Positions 33,138 to 41,894 of a stretch of 55,972 nt of DNA are shown one piece after another. Numbering within the stretch: the first letter of the stretch is position 1; every line of letters begins with the position of its first letter. Source of the DNA: Lachnospiraceae bacterium (GTDB lineage: Bacteria > Bacillota > Clostridia > Lachnospirales > Lachnospiraceae); the NCBI GenBank assembly GCA_014804795.1, contig JAAUZC010000024.1, forward strand, positions 1 to 55,972, in the 5' to 3' direction. The notes beneath the pieces were generated by a model that had not been told where the DNA came from, did no database searches, and saw nothing but the letters and a program-made list of their open reading frames with translations. The position numbers were made by a program, and so were the translations under genes.

Positions 33138-34445
33138 TCACAAATTCGGAAGGTTTGATAAAATAAGGCCTTTATCGACAAGAGACTGCAATGATCTCAT
33201 AATGCCGAACTTCGCGTGCTGCCATGTGATACCCCCCTGAAAATACGCTGCATAGGGCGGTTTTAAGGGGCCGTCCGCCGATAATTCGATGGATGAGCCT
33301 GAGACGAAAGCCCCGGCTGCCATGATAACATCACTGTCATATCCGGGCATCGCCCAGGGTTCCGGGCGTACATGGGAATCTACGGGGGAAGCCGCCTGAA
33401 TTCCCTCGCAGAATGCGATAAGGGCTTCCGGCTTTCCAAAGCTGACCGCCTGTATGATGTCATAGCGTTCTTCGCTGCCGTTCGGGACGACAGAAAATCC
33501 CAGTTTTTCGTAGACATTTGCGGCGAAGATAGCTCCTTTCAGGGCATTTGCCGTCACGTTTGGCGCAAGGAACAGACCTTCGTAGAAATCTTTTAAAATG
33601 CCGAGGGATGCGCCCACTTCTTTGCCGAGTCCGGGGCTGGTGAGGCGGTACGCGGCGTTTTCCACACATTCCTTTTTCCCCACAATATAGCCGCCGATAG
33701 GGGCAAGACCGCCGCCGGGGTTTTTGATCAGGGAGCCTACCGCCATATCCGCGCCGACGTCTGTGGGCTCTATTGTTTCCACAAATTCTCCGTAACAGTT
33801 ATCTACCATGCACAGTACATCCGGTTTGATCTGTTTCACAAATGCGATCAACTCTCCAATCCGTTCTACGGAGAGTGTGGGGCGGGTGGCGTAGCCTTTG
33901 GAACGTTGAATGGTCACAAGCTTTGTCCGCTCGTTGACGGCATTTCTTATTCCGTTATGATCAAAACTGCCGTCAGGCAGTAAATCTACCTGTGAGTAGG
34001 TGATGCCGTACTCCGCCAAAGAACCTTTCGAAGGGCGGATGCCGATGACCTCTTCCAGCGTATCGTAAGGTTTTCCTACCGGTGAGAGCAGTTCATCGCC
34101 GGGGCGTAAATTGCTCATTAACGCCAGTGCCAGCGCGTGGGTTCCGCAGGTGATCTGAGGACGCACAAGAGCATCTTCCGTGTGGAAGATGCCTGCGTAT
34201 ACTTTTTCCAGTGTGTCCCGTCCCAGGTCGTTGTAGCCATAGCCGGTGGTGCCGAGCATACAGGCTTCCGAAACCTGATTTTCCTGCAATGCGTTTAAAA
34301 CTTTCAACTGGTTTGCCTCGGATATCTCATCGATCCTTTGAAAACGCTCCGACAAAGATTCCCAGATCTTCTGGCAGAAATGATAGACATCGGAAGAGAT
34401 TCCGAGATTTTTATAATATTGTTCCATCTGTTTTTTATTCTCCAT
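33138..34445 (-). CDS. Aluminium-resistance / methionine gamma-lyase-like PLP enzyme
   Basis: A 435-residue cystathionine-gamma-synthase-fold enzyme of the Alum_res (YnbB) family. Features: LGTTGYGYNDLGRDTLEKVYA near residue 65, VRPQITCGTHALALAL, MVDNCYGEFVETIEPTDVGADMAVGSLIKNPGGGLAPIGGYIVG, which carries the likely PLP Lys in SLIKNPGGG, and PYDTLEEVIG. The true substrate is not established in this family. In Firmicutes it lies near hfq, miaA and mutL, as here after miaA-mutL; hfq itself is not seen. No clear strong terminator follows; a GACAAA/TTTGTC palindrome lies at the stop. Confidence 0.9.
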   Translation of the reverse strand: MENKKQMEQYYKNLGISSDVYHFCQKIWESLSERFQRIDEISEANQLKVLNALQENQVSEACMLGTTGYGYNDLGRDTLEKVYAGIFHTEDALVRPQITCGTHALALALMSNLRPGDELLSPVGKPYDTLEEVIGIRPSKGSLAEYGITYSQVDLLPDGSFDHNGIRNAVNERTKLVTIQRSKGYATRPTLSVERIGELIAFVKQIKPDVLCMVDNCYGEFVETIEPTDVGADMAVGSLIKNPGGGLAPIGGYIVGKKECVENAAYRLTSPGLGKEVGASLGILKDFYEGLFLAPNVTANALKGAIFAANVYEKLGFSVVPNGSEERYDIIQAVSFGKPEALIAFCEGIQAASPVDSHVRPEPWAMPGYDSDVIMAAGAFVSGSSIELSADGPLKPPYAAYFQGGITWQHAKFGIMRSLQSLVDKGLILSNLPNL

Positions 34446-34479
34446 CTGTTTATTTTTACTTTGCTGCCGCCTTTTACTG

Positions 34480-35769
34480 CTATTCCATTGCCTCGATCAG
34501 CGCCGGCGGATCAATGATCGTCCCCAACTCATACTGTTTTCCCTGATACTCTATCGTCCGTATGGTGCCGGTTTCGAAGGCCTTTTCAATAAATTCCTCC
34601 GGAGTCAGTTCACTGTCCACCTGCAGACAGAGGGCATACATCCCTGCAAGCCACGGGACAGACCAGCTTAAGCCTCCGGATGAGGCGAATTCATAGCCGT
34701 CTGATGTATACCATGAAGCATAGGTTCTCGCGTCCATCGGCACGAGCAGCATGCGGGAGGAATCGTCAATCCTGCCGTTATAAAATGGATCGCTCCAGAA
34801 ATGTCCCGGTCCATAAGAGGAAACCTCATCGGGATCTGTCATCTGTTCTTTTCCCAGCCCCATCAGAGCGAAACCGTAATTATCTTCTGTGGCAGTCGTG
34901 ATCACAAACACGCCAGCTTCCTTCGCACGTTCAATGGCCGCGCGCACTTCATCCGCTCCTTTTTCGGAAGTGAACCCTCTGGAGATGGAAATGACCCGTA
35001 TTTTCCGCTCTTCCGGAAGCAGTTCATTGATCTCAAGAATCCGGTCGATACTGTCCGCCATATAATTCAGGTTCATTTTCATTCTTCCGAAACCGTAAGT
35101 GCCGAAGGTGGACGCAATATAATAGACTTTTGCGTCCGGCGCAACGCCGCAGCTTTTCCCGACGGCAATGCTGGTCACCGCGGAACCGTGCATCTGCGCC
35201 GCACTATCACTGCAGTGCAGCAGCTCATAATTCATAATATTATCCGCGTATTCCGTATGCTCCGGATTTAACGCCTGATCCACAATGGCGATACTGATTC
35301 CCTCACCGGTAATCCCTTTTTCGTGCAGCATTCGGATACCAAATCCCGGATTTTTCCCGTTTTCCATGATCTCTTCCGGTGAGAAACCATCCGGAAGATC
35401 ATCCGGCCAGACCGTGGAACTGTCAAAGGTCACGCGTTTCAGAATATCGCTTTCGTTTTCCAGATTCAGCCCGGAAGCATTCGTTCCCCGCAGATCCAAT
35501 CCCATATTTTCATCGAGTTCGGGGATTTCCGATATAACCCCTCTGCTTAACGGAAAATATTCTTCACGCCGGGCATATCTCACATTTCCTTCTCTGTAAT
35601 CCTCGTCCGATATCTGTATAGTCGCTGCGCTCAGAAAACCGCCGGTCAGATACCAGATTAAAAAACTGCCGGCCAATATTAGCAAAATAGCTAAAAAAAT
35701 AATAATATACTTCTTTTTCTTATGTTTCATTTCAACTGTTGAGCGGAACATAAGCGCTTTATGCCCCAT
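34480..35769 (-). CDS. Membrane-anchored divergent subtilisin-like (S8) protease
   Basis: A 429-residue protein with a Lys-rich start, one membrane helix (about 21-42) and an extracellular subtilase domain (about 145-410). The triad is seen in non-standard settings: Asp164 in SIAIVDQALNPEH, His194 in MHGSAVTSIAVG (instead of HGTHVAG), and Ser at about 368 in SSGGLSWSVPWLAG (instead of GTSMAAP). The expected oxyanion Asn lies in TTATEDNYGF. All key residues remain, so it may be active on few substrates. AGGAG precedes the ATG closely. A striking 20-bp AT dyad lies in the 68-nt gap upstream. Confidence 0.82.
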   Translation of the reverse strand: MGHKALMFRSTVEMKHKKKKYIIIFLAILLILAGSFLIWYLTGGFLSAATIQISDEDYREGNVRYARREEYFPLSRGVISEIPELDENMGLDLRGTNASGLNLENESDILKRVTFDSSTVWPDDLPDGFSPEEIMENGKNPGFGIRMLHEKGITGEGISIAIVDQALNPEHTEYADNIMNYELLHCSDSAAQMHGSAVTSIAVGKSCGVAPDAKVYYIASTFGTYGFGRMKMNLNYMADSIDRILEINELLPEERKIRVISISRGFTSEKGADEVRAAIERAKEAGVFVITTATEDNYGFALMGLGKEQMTDPDEVSSYGPGHFWSDPFYNGRIDDSSRMLLVPMDARTYASWYTSDGYEFASSGGLSWSVPWLAGMYALCLQVDSELTPEEFIEKAFETGTIRTIEYQGKQYELGTIIDPPALIEAME

Positions 35770-35781
35770 TCTTCTCCTTTT

Positions 35782-35835
35782 TATATAGATTATCGATATA
35801 TCGAGTATCTATATAATATATCGATAATCTATATA
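35782..35835. promoter_or_regulatory. Perfect 20-bp AT-rich dyad before the subtilase gene
   Basis: TATATAGATTATCGATATAT (35782-35801) and its exact complement (35816-35835) flank a 14-nt spacer. Each arm contains ATCGAT/TATCGATA cores, giving further local symmetry. The dyad starts 3 nt past the GNAT stop and ends about 13 nt before the subtilase start, next to its AGGAG. It is probably an operator for a dimeric or tetrameric repressor, or an mRNA hairpin over the leader. Confidence 0.7.
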
Positions 35836-35837
35836 TG

Positions 35838-36395
35838 TCAAGAATTTTTTATCCCTAAATCCCACTCTTCTTTTGTGATGCATGTCACATGCTCCGTTCG
35901 AATATCATCCATCAGTGCCCAATGCATGTCCTCATTTGTATGATGGTAGATAAATCCGCATTTTTCCTGCACTCTTTTGGACTTGATATTTCCCTCAAAA
36001 TATCCGCACCAGAGCTTTTTTAGGTTTAACTCTTCAAAGCCGTGGCGCATCAGTTCCCGCACGGCTTCCGGAATCAATCCAAGACCCCAGAAAGGGACAC
36101 CGATCCAGTATCCGATTTCTCCCTCTGTCTCCGACAGATTCATATTGCTTTTGGCTCCGATCGTAATGGCAACACAGCCGATGGCCCTGTTATCTTCTTT
36201 CAGACAGACCGCATAGGTTTCCGGCGCTGCAAAAACGGTCCGTATGATCTCCCTGCTGTTTTCTACACTGGTATGGACAGGCCAGCCTGCGACAGGCCCT
36301 ACTGCCGGGTCTTTCGCGTATTCATATAAACTCTCTGCATCCGTTTCCTTCCACGGGCGCAAAATCAGGCGTTCTGTTTCTAATTTATTTAACAT
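35838..36395 (-). CDS. GNAT-family N-acetyltransferase (RimJ/RimL-like)
   Basis: A 185-residue acetyltransferase of the RimJ/RimL/ribosomal-protein-Ala type (Acetyltransf_3). It begins MLNKLETERLILRPWKETDAESLYEYAKDPAVG, the classic start. The acetyl-CoA region GYWIGVPFWGLGLIPEAVRELMRHGFEELNLKKLWCGYFEGNIKSKRVQEKCGF covers motifs A and B. Target unknown. It lies 30 nt after the other GNAT gene on the same strand and just before the AT-rich dyad. Confidence 0.92.
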   Translation of the reverse strand: MLNKLETERLILRPWKETDAESLYEYAKDPAVGPVAGWPVHTSVENSREIIRTVFAAPETYAVCLKEDNRAIGCVAITIGAKSNMNLSETEGEIGYWIGVPFWGLGLIPEAVRELMRHGFEELNLKKLWCGYFEGNIKSKRVQEKCGFIYHHTNEDMHWALMDDIRTEHVTCITKEEWDLGIKNS

Positions 36396-36424
36396 AATGC
36401 TCCTTCCTTTTATATGTGATTCTC

Positions 36425-36907
36425 TTATTTAAAAACATACTCATAGCAGCAATCCTCTTTTGTAGTACCTTCAATTATGCATGTTTTTCCGCTGTTGACA
36501 AATCCATTAGCTTCATAAAACTTTCTGGCTTTCACATTATCTTTTATAACCCATAGTACTATTTTATGCACCCCTTTTTTTCTTACCTGCTGAATCAGAT
36601 GTTCTATCAGAAGTGTTCCTATTCCCTGTCCCACAAAAAAAGGCTCAACATAAAAGTCCGTAATCTCAATAGTTTTATCATCTATGGGATGCCCCTTTAT
36701 TACCCCTTTAACAATTCCATCATCATAAAGTAACATTCCAACTAATCTATCCGGATTATTTTTATATTCTTCATACAAACTGACAACCTGTAACTCATTA
36801 AATGACCCATAGTCATTTTCAAATATAGGTCTATATGCAACCCTTTTGCCAAATACGATAATCTCAGCTATCCTGGAAATATCTTGTTTATCAGCTTGTC
36901 TTATCAT
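36425..36907 (-). CDS. GNAT-family N-acetyltransferase
   Basis: A 160-residue acetyltransferase: MIRQADKQDISRIAEIIVFGKRVAYRPIF at the start and the acetyl-CoA motif VEPFFVGQGIGTLLIEHLIQQVRKKGVHKIVLWVIKDNVKARKFYEANGF (Q-x-x-G-x-G). The target is unknown. The frame can be extended upstream to a GTG at 36979, but the ATG at 36907 has GGAG 9 nt upstream and yields the usual family start. The gene is more AT-rich than its neighbours, consistent with recent acquisition between miaA and the other GNAT. Confidence 0.88.
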   Translation of the reverse strand: MIRQADKQDISRIAEIIVFGKRVAYRPIFENDYGSFNELQVVSLYEEYKNNPDRLVGMLLYDDGIVKGVIKGHPIDDKTIEITDFYVEPFFVGQGIGTLLIEHLIQQVRKKGVHKIVLWVIKDNVKARKFYEANGFVNSGKTCIIEGTTKEDCCYEYVFK

Positions 36908-37021
36908 GTATGTTTTCTCCATTATTTCTACAAAGTTCGATTTGTTGATTAGTTTAAGGCAAACTCGCAAACGTTTCACTTTTTGCTCGTATCCCTCGCT
37001 TTCAGCTCGGTCAATTCCGGT

Positions 37022-38002
37022 TTATACTAATTTCCTTCCGATATTTTCTTCAAAATCTTCCATCAGAAAATCAAGCAGTGCCTGCGTATTTTCGAACTGT
37101 CCTTTCTCCACCCAGGTCACTTCTTTTTCTCTCCGAAACCATGTGAGCTGACGTTTGGCAAAATGTCTGGTTTCTTTTTTTATCGTTTCGACAGCTTCAT
37201 TAAGCGTACAAATGCCGGACAGATAATCCAGTATTTCCTTATAGCCGAGCCCCTGCATGGAAACCATATCTCTGGTGTATCCTCTTTCTTTCAGGGCTTT
37301 TACTTCTGCAACAAGCCCTTCCTCCAGCATAATGTCCACCCGTTTTTCAATTCTCTGATACAGCAGTTCTCTCGGCTCATTCAGGACATAATAGCGAAAC
37401 AGATAAGGTGATTTTTTCTGCCGCTCTGTCTCGTTATGCTGAGAAAGCGGATAGCCGTTTAATTCATAAAATTCCAGTGCGCGGATCACCCGCTTGATAT
37501 TATTGGCATGAATATTGTCCGCCGTCTCGGGATCTACCGCAGCCAGTTTTTCATGCAGGTATTCGGCCCCTCTTTCTTTCGCCTCTTTTTCCAGTCTGAT
37601 TCTGACACTGTTGTCAGTTTCTTCCGTAAAAGAGATATCATATAACACCGATTGAATATAAAATCCTGTGCCGCCGGTCAGAACCGGAATATGTCCGCGA
37701 TCATAAATCTCCTCTATCACCTGTTTTGCAAGCTGTTGAAAAAGCATCACATTGAAAGTTTCTTCCGGCTCTAAAATATCCAATAAGTGATGCGGTATGC
37801 CGTTCATTTCCTCTTTCTTTATTTTAGCAGAACCGATATCCATGCCCCGATAGACCTGCATGGAATCCGCAGAGATGATCTCGCCCTGTATTCTTTCAGC
37901 AAATTCAATAGAAACCGCCGTTTTTCCAACGGCGGTAGGACCTGTCAAAACGACAAGGGGACGGCATGTATGAAGTTTTTCTCTGTCATAAAGTTGATTC
38001 AT
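37022..38002 (-). CDS. miaA: tRNA dimethylallyltransferase
   Basis: A 326-residue enzyme that adds a dimethylallyl group to A37 of tRNAs reading UNN codons, the substrate for MiaB encoded further upstream. P-loop GPTAVGKT is at 21-28; ISADSMQVYRGMDIGSAK, HHLLDILEPEETFNV and PVLTGGTGFYIQSVLYD are family motifs. Its ATG overlaps the mutL stop by one base (TAATG), so the two are translationally coupled. Confidence 0.97.
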   Translation of the reverse strand: MNQLYDREKLHTCRPLVVLTGPTAVGKTAVSIEFAERIQGEIISADSMQVYRGMDIGSAKIKKEEMNGIPHHLLDILEPEETFNVMLFQQLAKQVIEEIYDRGHIPVLTGGTGFYIQSVLYDISFTEETDNSVRIRLEKEAKERGAEYLHEKLAAVDPETADNIHANNIKRVIRALEFYELNGYPLSQHNETERQKKSPYLFRYYVLNEPRELLYQRIEKRVDIMLEEGLVAEVKALKERGYTRDMVSMQGLGYKEILDYLSGICTLNEAVETIKKETRHFAKRQLTWFRREKEVTWVEKGQFENTQALLDFLMEDFEENIGRKLV

Positions 38003-39981
38003 TACACGATCCTTTTAAACTTCTTCTCCAATTCCTGTTTTGTAAAGGAGATAATTGTCGGTCTGCCGTGGGGGCAAAAGTACGGATTATCTAACGTCAG
38101 CAGTTCATCAAGCAACGTTTCCATCTCCGGCACAGTCATACGCATATTCCCTTTGACCGCTGCCTTGCATGCCATTGTCGCGATCCGCTCTTCTATGCTC
38201 TTTGCCCGGCCGATACCTGTGGCAGAAAGTTCATCCAGCACTTCCAGAAACATATCCTTTATCGTACTGCCAAACAGCTCTGCGGGCGCACTCCGGACAG
38301 TAATCTCATTGCCGCCGAAGTATTCCAGTTCAAACCCCAATTTTTCAAAAGCTTCCTGATATTGTGCAAGGATTTCCTGTTCCCTCCCGGACAGAGAAAG
38401 GACTAACGGCGGATACAGATTCTGGGACACAGTTTCGCTTTCTCTGACAGCTTTCATGATTCTTTCATACTTTACTTTCTCATGGGCGGCATGTTGGTCG
38501 ATCATCAGCAGCTTATCTTCATATACTACGATCCAGTATGTATCAAAAGCCTGTCCCAAAATCCGAAATTTTTTTCTTGCAGTCTCGGAAATTATTTTTT
38601 CTTCAAACAGATTCAACTGTGTTTCATTATAGGTGACAAATTCCTCTGTTCTCGATTGTTTTTCATTCTGGTCTTCCTGATCCTCAAAAATGTGTTGACC
38701 AATTCGGTCAGTTGTATATGCTTCATCTTCCTGCACTTTTCCTGCCGATATTTTAACAGGTTTTTTCTCAGAAAGCAGAACTATTTCCGAATGGTCCTCC
38801 TCTTCCTCCCCGAAATCCACAAAGAAATCTTTTGATGTCGCTTTCGGTTTTTCCTTTATTTCACAAGATACCGGCAGATTACTTTTGATGTCTTCTGTCC
38901 TGCTTTCCGCTCTGGCCTTTTGAAAGGGCTCCAGCGCTTTTTCTTTTTCCTCTTTCTTTTCCGGCGGTGTCAGTGCAATTTCCGGTATCATCTCATGGGC
39001 GTCCAGCACTGTCTTAACGGCTTCTGTCAGAAATGCATAGACGCTCATTTCCTCTGTAAACCGCACTTCCATCTTTGCCGGATGCACATTGACATCCACT
39101 CTGGACGGCTCCACTTCCATCATCAGCACGCAGAACGGATATTTATGCTGCATCAGATAAGATTTGTATCCTTCTTCCAAAGCTTTGGAAACCAGATTAC
39201 TCTTAATAAACCTGCCGTTCAGAAAATAAAGTTCATAATTTCTGTTGGAACGGTTACAGGAGGGCTTTCCGAGATAGCCGGAAAGACGGATTCCGTCGCC
39301 CTGTCTGTCAATCGGAATCAGGGCATCCGTCATATCTTTCCCGTATAGTTTATATACCGTCTGCTTCAAATCACCGTTTCCGGCGGTGGAAAACTTCACC
39401 TGATTGTTCTGGATAAACTGAAAAGAAACTTGCGGATTCGCCAACGCAAGATGCTCCATCAGATCGGCCACGTAGCCGCCCTCCGTAGCCGGCTGTTTTA
39501 AAAATTTGCGTCTTGCCGGTACATTGAAAAACAGATTGCGGACAATGATCGTTGTACCGTCAGGGGCGCCGACCTCCTCAAAATCCGTCTCTGCAGGCCC
39601 CTCCATACTGATGCGGACACCGGTGAGTTCCTCTTTGGTTTTGGTGATCATCTCCGTCTGTGAAACAGCGGAAATACTGCTCAACGCTTCCCCGCGAAAC
39701 CCCAGAGAATGCAACCGCATCAGATCATCGGCATCCTGTATTTTGGAGGTGGCATGCCGTAAAAATGCCTTGCGGATCTCCGATTTTTCAATCCCGCAGC
39801 CGTTGTCGCTGACACGGATAAAACTGATGCCGCCGTCTTTGATCTCCACCGTAACAGCAGTTGCTTTCGCGTCGATTGCATTTTCCACCAGTTCTTTTAC
39901 GATACTGGCAGGACGCTCCACCACTTCCCCGGCAGCAATTTTATCGATTGTTTCATGACTTAATATATGGATAGATGCCAT
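38002..39981 (-). CDS. mutL: DNA mismatch repair protein MutL (endonuclease type)
   Basis: A 659-residue protein. The GHKL ATPase domain occupies about 1-330, with ELVENAIDAKA, VSDNGCGI, FRGEALSSISAVS and GTTIIVRNLFFNVPAR. A long acidic linker (about 335-470) leads to the C-terminal dimerisation/endonuclease domain. The metal motif DQHAAHEKVKYE (the DQHA-x2-E-x4-E type) and CPHGRP near the end show it is a nicking MutL, as expected without MutH. It is coupled to miaA downstream and separated from mutS by the oxidoreductase and a gene remnant. Confidence 0.97.
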   Translation of the reverse strand: MASIHILSHETIDKIAAGEVVERPASIVKELVENAIDAKATAVTVEIKDGGISFIRVSDNGCGIEKSEIRKAFLRHATSKIQDADDLMRLHSLGFRGEALSSISAVSQTEMITKTKEELTGVRISMEGPAETDFEEVGAPDGTTIIVRNLFFNVPARRKFLKQPATEGGYVADLMEHLALANPQVSFQFIQNNQVKFSTAGNGDLKQTVYKLYGKDMTDALIPIDRQGDGIRLSGYLGKPSCNRSNRNYELYFLNGRFIKSNLVSKALEEGYKSYLMQHKYPFCVLMMEVEPSRVDVNVHPAKMEVRFTEEMSVYAFLTEAVKTVLDAHEMIPEIALTPPEKKEEKEKALEPFQKARAESRTEDIKSNLPVSCEIKEKPKATSKDFFVDFGEEEEDHSEIVLLSEKKPVKISAGKVQEDEAYTTDRIGQHIFEDQEDQNEKQSRTEEFVTYNETQLNLFEEKIISETARKKFRILGQAFDTYWIVVYEDKLLMIDQHAAHEKVKYERIMKAVRESETVSQNLYPPLVLSLSGREQEILAQYQEAFEKLGFELEYFGGNEITVRSAPAELFGSTIKDMFLEVLDELSATGIGRAKSIEERIATMACKAAVKGNMRMTVPEMETLLDELLTLDNPYFCPHGRPTIISFTKQELEKKFKRIV

Positions 39982-40051
39982 AGTTCTCCTTTTGCTGTTA
40001 ATTAGCGTACCCGAAGCGAAGCTTTAAGAATTTTTTCCTTTGTTTTCCTTG

Positions 40052-40507
40052 TTATATCCTGTTGAAAACATAATTTTTCCAGCCACATATATCCGACTTC
40101 AATTCACATTGATAAGAAAACAACCCGTCTGCTGCTATTTTAAGTTCTTCCAGCGTATGCGCGATAAAATTTCTGTCGTATTGCTCTCCCACTATCTCAC
40201 AAAGGCTCTTGTCAGTCATCCTGCCAACACCTTCTCTGACAGAAATAAGAAACTTTCCATCTTTCTTCAGCACTTTTCCCATTTGTTCAAAAGCCAATGG
40301 CAGCTTTATAGTTTCAATATGAACCAGTCCTGCAATAACGATGATTCCTTTTACCACACCGATATAGGAATAATCACAAAGTATATCTTCCCTGTAAAAG
40401 GTAATGTCAGGATTTTTCTGTCTTGCTATTTTTAAACTTTCCTCACTGAAATCAATTCCGACAACTTCATGTCCTGCATCGGCCATTCTCCTGCTTAATC
40501 TTCAGAT
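40052..40507 (-). pseudogene. 5'-truncated class I SAM-dependent methyltransferase
   Basis: The frame gives 144 residues from an ATG at 40486 (MADAGHEVVGIDFSEESLKIAR) and continues upstream in frame as RLSRR before a TGA. This is motif II onward of a class I methyltransferase: IDFSEESL, then a middle helix region and FLISVREGVGRM. The first part, with the SAM-binding DxGxGxG loop, is missing, and the junction falls just past the stop of the FAD oxidoreductase gene. A deletion or insertion event at this point removed about 60-70 residues. It is probably non-functional. Confidence 0.75.
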
Positions 40508-40513
40508 TATTCC

Positions 40514-41890
40514 TCACGCATTCTCCGCCAGATATCTGGCCACATACACCCCGCTGGCGGAAGCATGGGACAACGAATGCGTCACACCGCTGCCGTCTCC
40601 GATCACAAACAGCCCTTTGTGCAGTGTTTCCAGGTGTTCATTCAGTGCTACTTCCATATTATAAAACTTTACTTCCACACCATAAAGCAGTGTATCATCA
40701 TTTGCCGTACCCGGCGCAATCTTATCCAGAGCATAGATCATCTCGATAATGCCGTCCAGAATCCGTTTTGGCATTACAAGACTTAAGTCGCCCGGTGTTG
40801 CAGCAAGAGTAGGCGTCAGGAAAGATTTTGACAGACGCTTTTCCGTACTTCTGTGTCCCCGGATCAGATCGCCGAAACGCTGTACGATAACACCGCCGCC
40901 CAACATATTGGACAGTCTTGCGATACTCTCACCATAACCGTTACTGTCCTTAAAAGGCTCCGTGAAATGCTTGGATACTAACAGGGCAAAGTTGGTATTC
41001 TCTGTCTGTAATGAAGGATCCTCATAGCTGTGCCCGTTCACTGTGACAATACCATTTGTATTTTCGTTTACCACAGCGCCTTTCGGGTTCATACAGAACG
41101 TTCTGACTTTATCCTGGTATTTTTCCGTCTTGTATACGATCTTACTCTCATACAATTCATCCGTGATCGGCGCAAAAATTTCCGCCGGAAGCTCCACCCT
41201 GACACCGATATCTACACGATTTGACAAGGTCGGGATATTTAAGTCCTCACAGACTTTCTCCATCCACTTGCTGCCGCTTCTCCCTACAGAAATAATACAA
41301 TTTTCACTGGTATAGGATGTATCATCCGTCACCGCCTCGTATCCGCCCTCAAGAAGTTTTATGCTCCGCACCGGCGTCATAAAATGAAATGCCACCTTAT
41401 CCTTCAACTCGTTGTATAAATTACCCAACACCTCAAAGTTGATATCCGTGCCGAGATGACGCACGGAAGCATCCAACAGATGCAGATTATTCTGCAGACA
41501 GAGTCTCTTAAACTGCGTGTTTGTGGTTGAATACAGCTTTGTCTTATATCCGCCGTACTCCACATTAATGCCGTCCACATATTCCATCAGCTCGGTCGCT
41601 TTCTGCTTGCCGATATACTCGTGAAGCGTGCCGCCGAATTCATTTGTAATATTATATTTCCCATCGGAAAAAGCGCCTGCGCCGCCGAATCCATTCATAA
41701 TTGCGCATGTTTTACAGCCGATACAGCTTTTAACCTTATCGCCGTCAATCGGGCATTTCCGCTTATCAAGCGAATTTCCCGCCTCCAATACTACAATTTT
41801 CCAGTCCGGCTTTTTCTGTAAAAGTTCATAAGCGGAAAAAATACCGCCCGGCCCCGCTCCTATTATCATAACATCATAATCATAACGCAT
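40514..41890 (-). CDS. FAD-dependent oxidoreductase (COG2509-type)
   Basis: A 458-residue flavoprotein. The FAD-binding Rossmann motif is VMIIGAGPGGIFSAYELL (7-24). A Cys cluster KCPIDGDKVKSCIGCKTCAIMNGFGGAGAFSDGKY follows, suggesting a metal or redox site, and GLFVIGDGSGVTHSLSHASASGVYVARYLA is the C-terminal dinucleotide/FAD segment. This is a widespread anaerobe family annotated as NAD(P)/FAD dehydrogenase, substrate unknown. The ATG lies 4 nt after the mutS stop, so it is co-transcribed with mutS. That leaves it as an insertion between mutS and mutL. Confidence 0.9.
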   Translation of the reverse strand: MRYDYDVMIIGAGPGGIFSAYELLQKKPDWKIVVLEAGNSLDKRKCPIDGDKVKSCIGCKTCAIMNGFGGAGAFSDGKYNITNEFGGTLHEYIGKQKATELMEYVDGINVEYGGYKTKLYSTTNTQFKRLCLQNNLHLLDASVRHLGTDINFEVLGNLYNELKDKVAFHFMTPVRSIKLLEGGYEAVTDDTSYTSENCIISVGRSGSKWMEKVCEDLNIPTLSNRVDIGVRVELPAEIFAPITDELYESKIVYKTEKYQDKVRTFCMNPKGAVVNENTNGIVTVNGHSYEDPSLQTENTNFALLVSKHFTEPFKDSNGYGESIARLSNMLGGGVIVQRFGDLIRGHRSTEKRLSKSFLTPTLAATPGDLSLVMPKRILDGIIEMIYALDKIAPGTANDDTLLYGVEVKFYNMEVALNEHLETLHKGLFVIGDGSGVTHSLSHASASGVYVARYLAENA

Positions 41891-41894
41891 ACAG

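Noticed and set aside
33060-33145. Terminator after the aluminium-resistance gene
   Set aside because: A GACAAA/TTTGTC palindrome and an A-run/T-run flank a G-stretch, but no stable GC stem is followed by a U-run.
38920-39348. 142-residue plus-strand frame opposite mutL
   Set aside because: Antisense shadow of MutL, rich in Cys/His/Phe as typical for such shadows.
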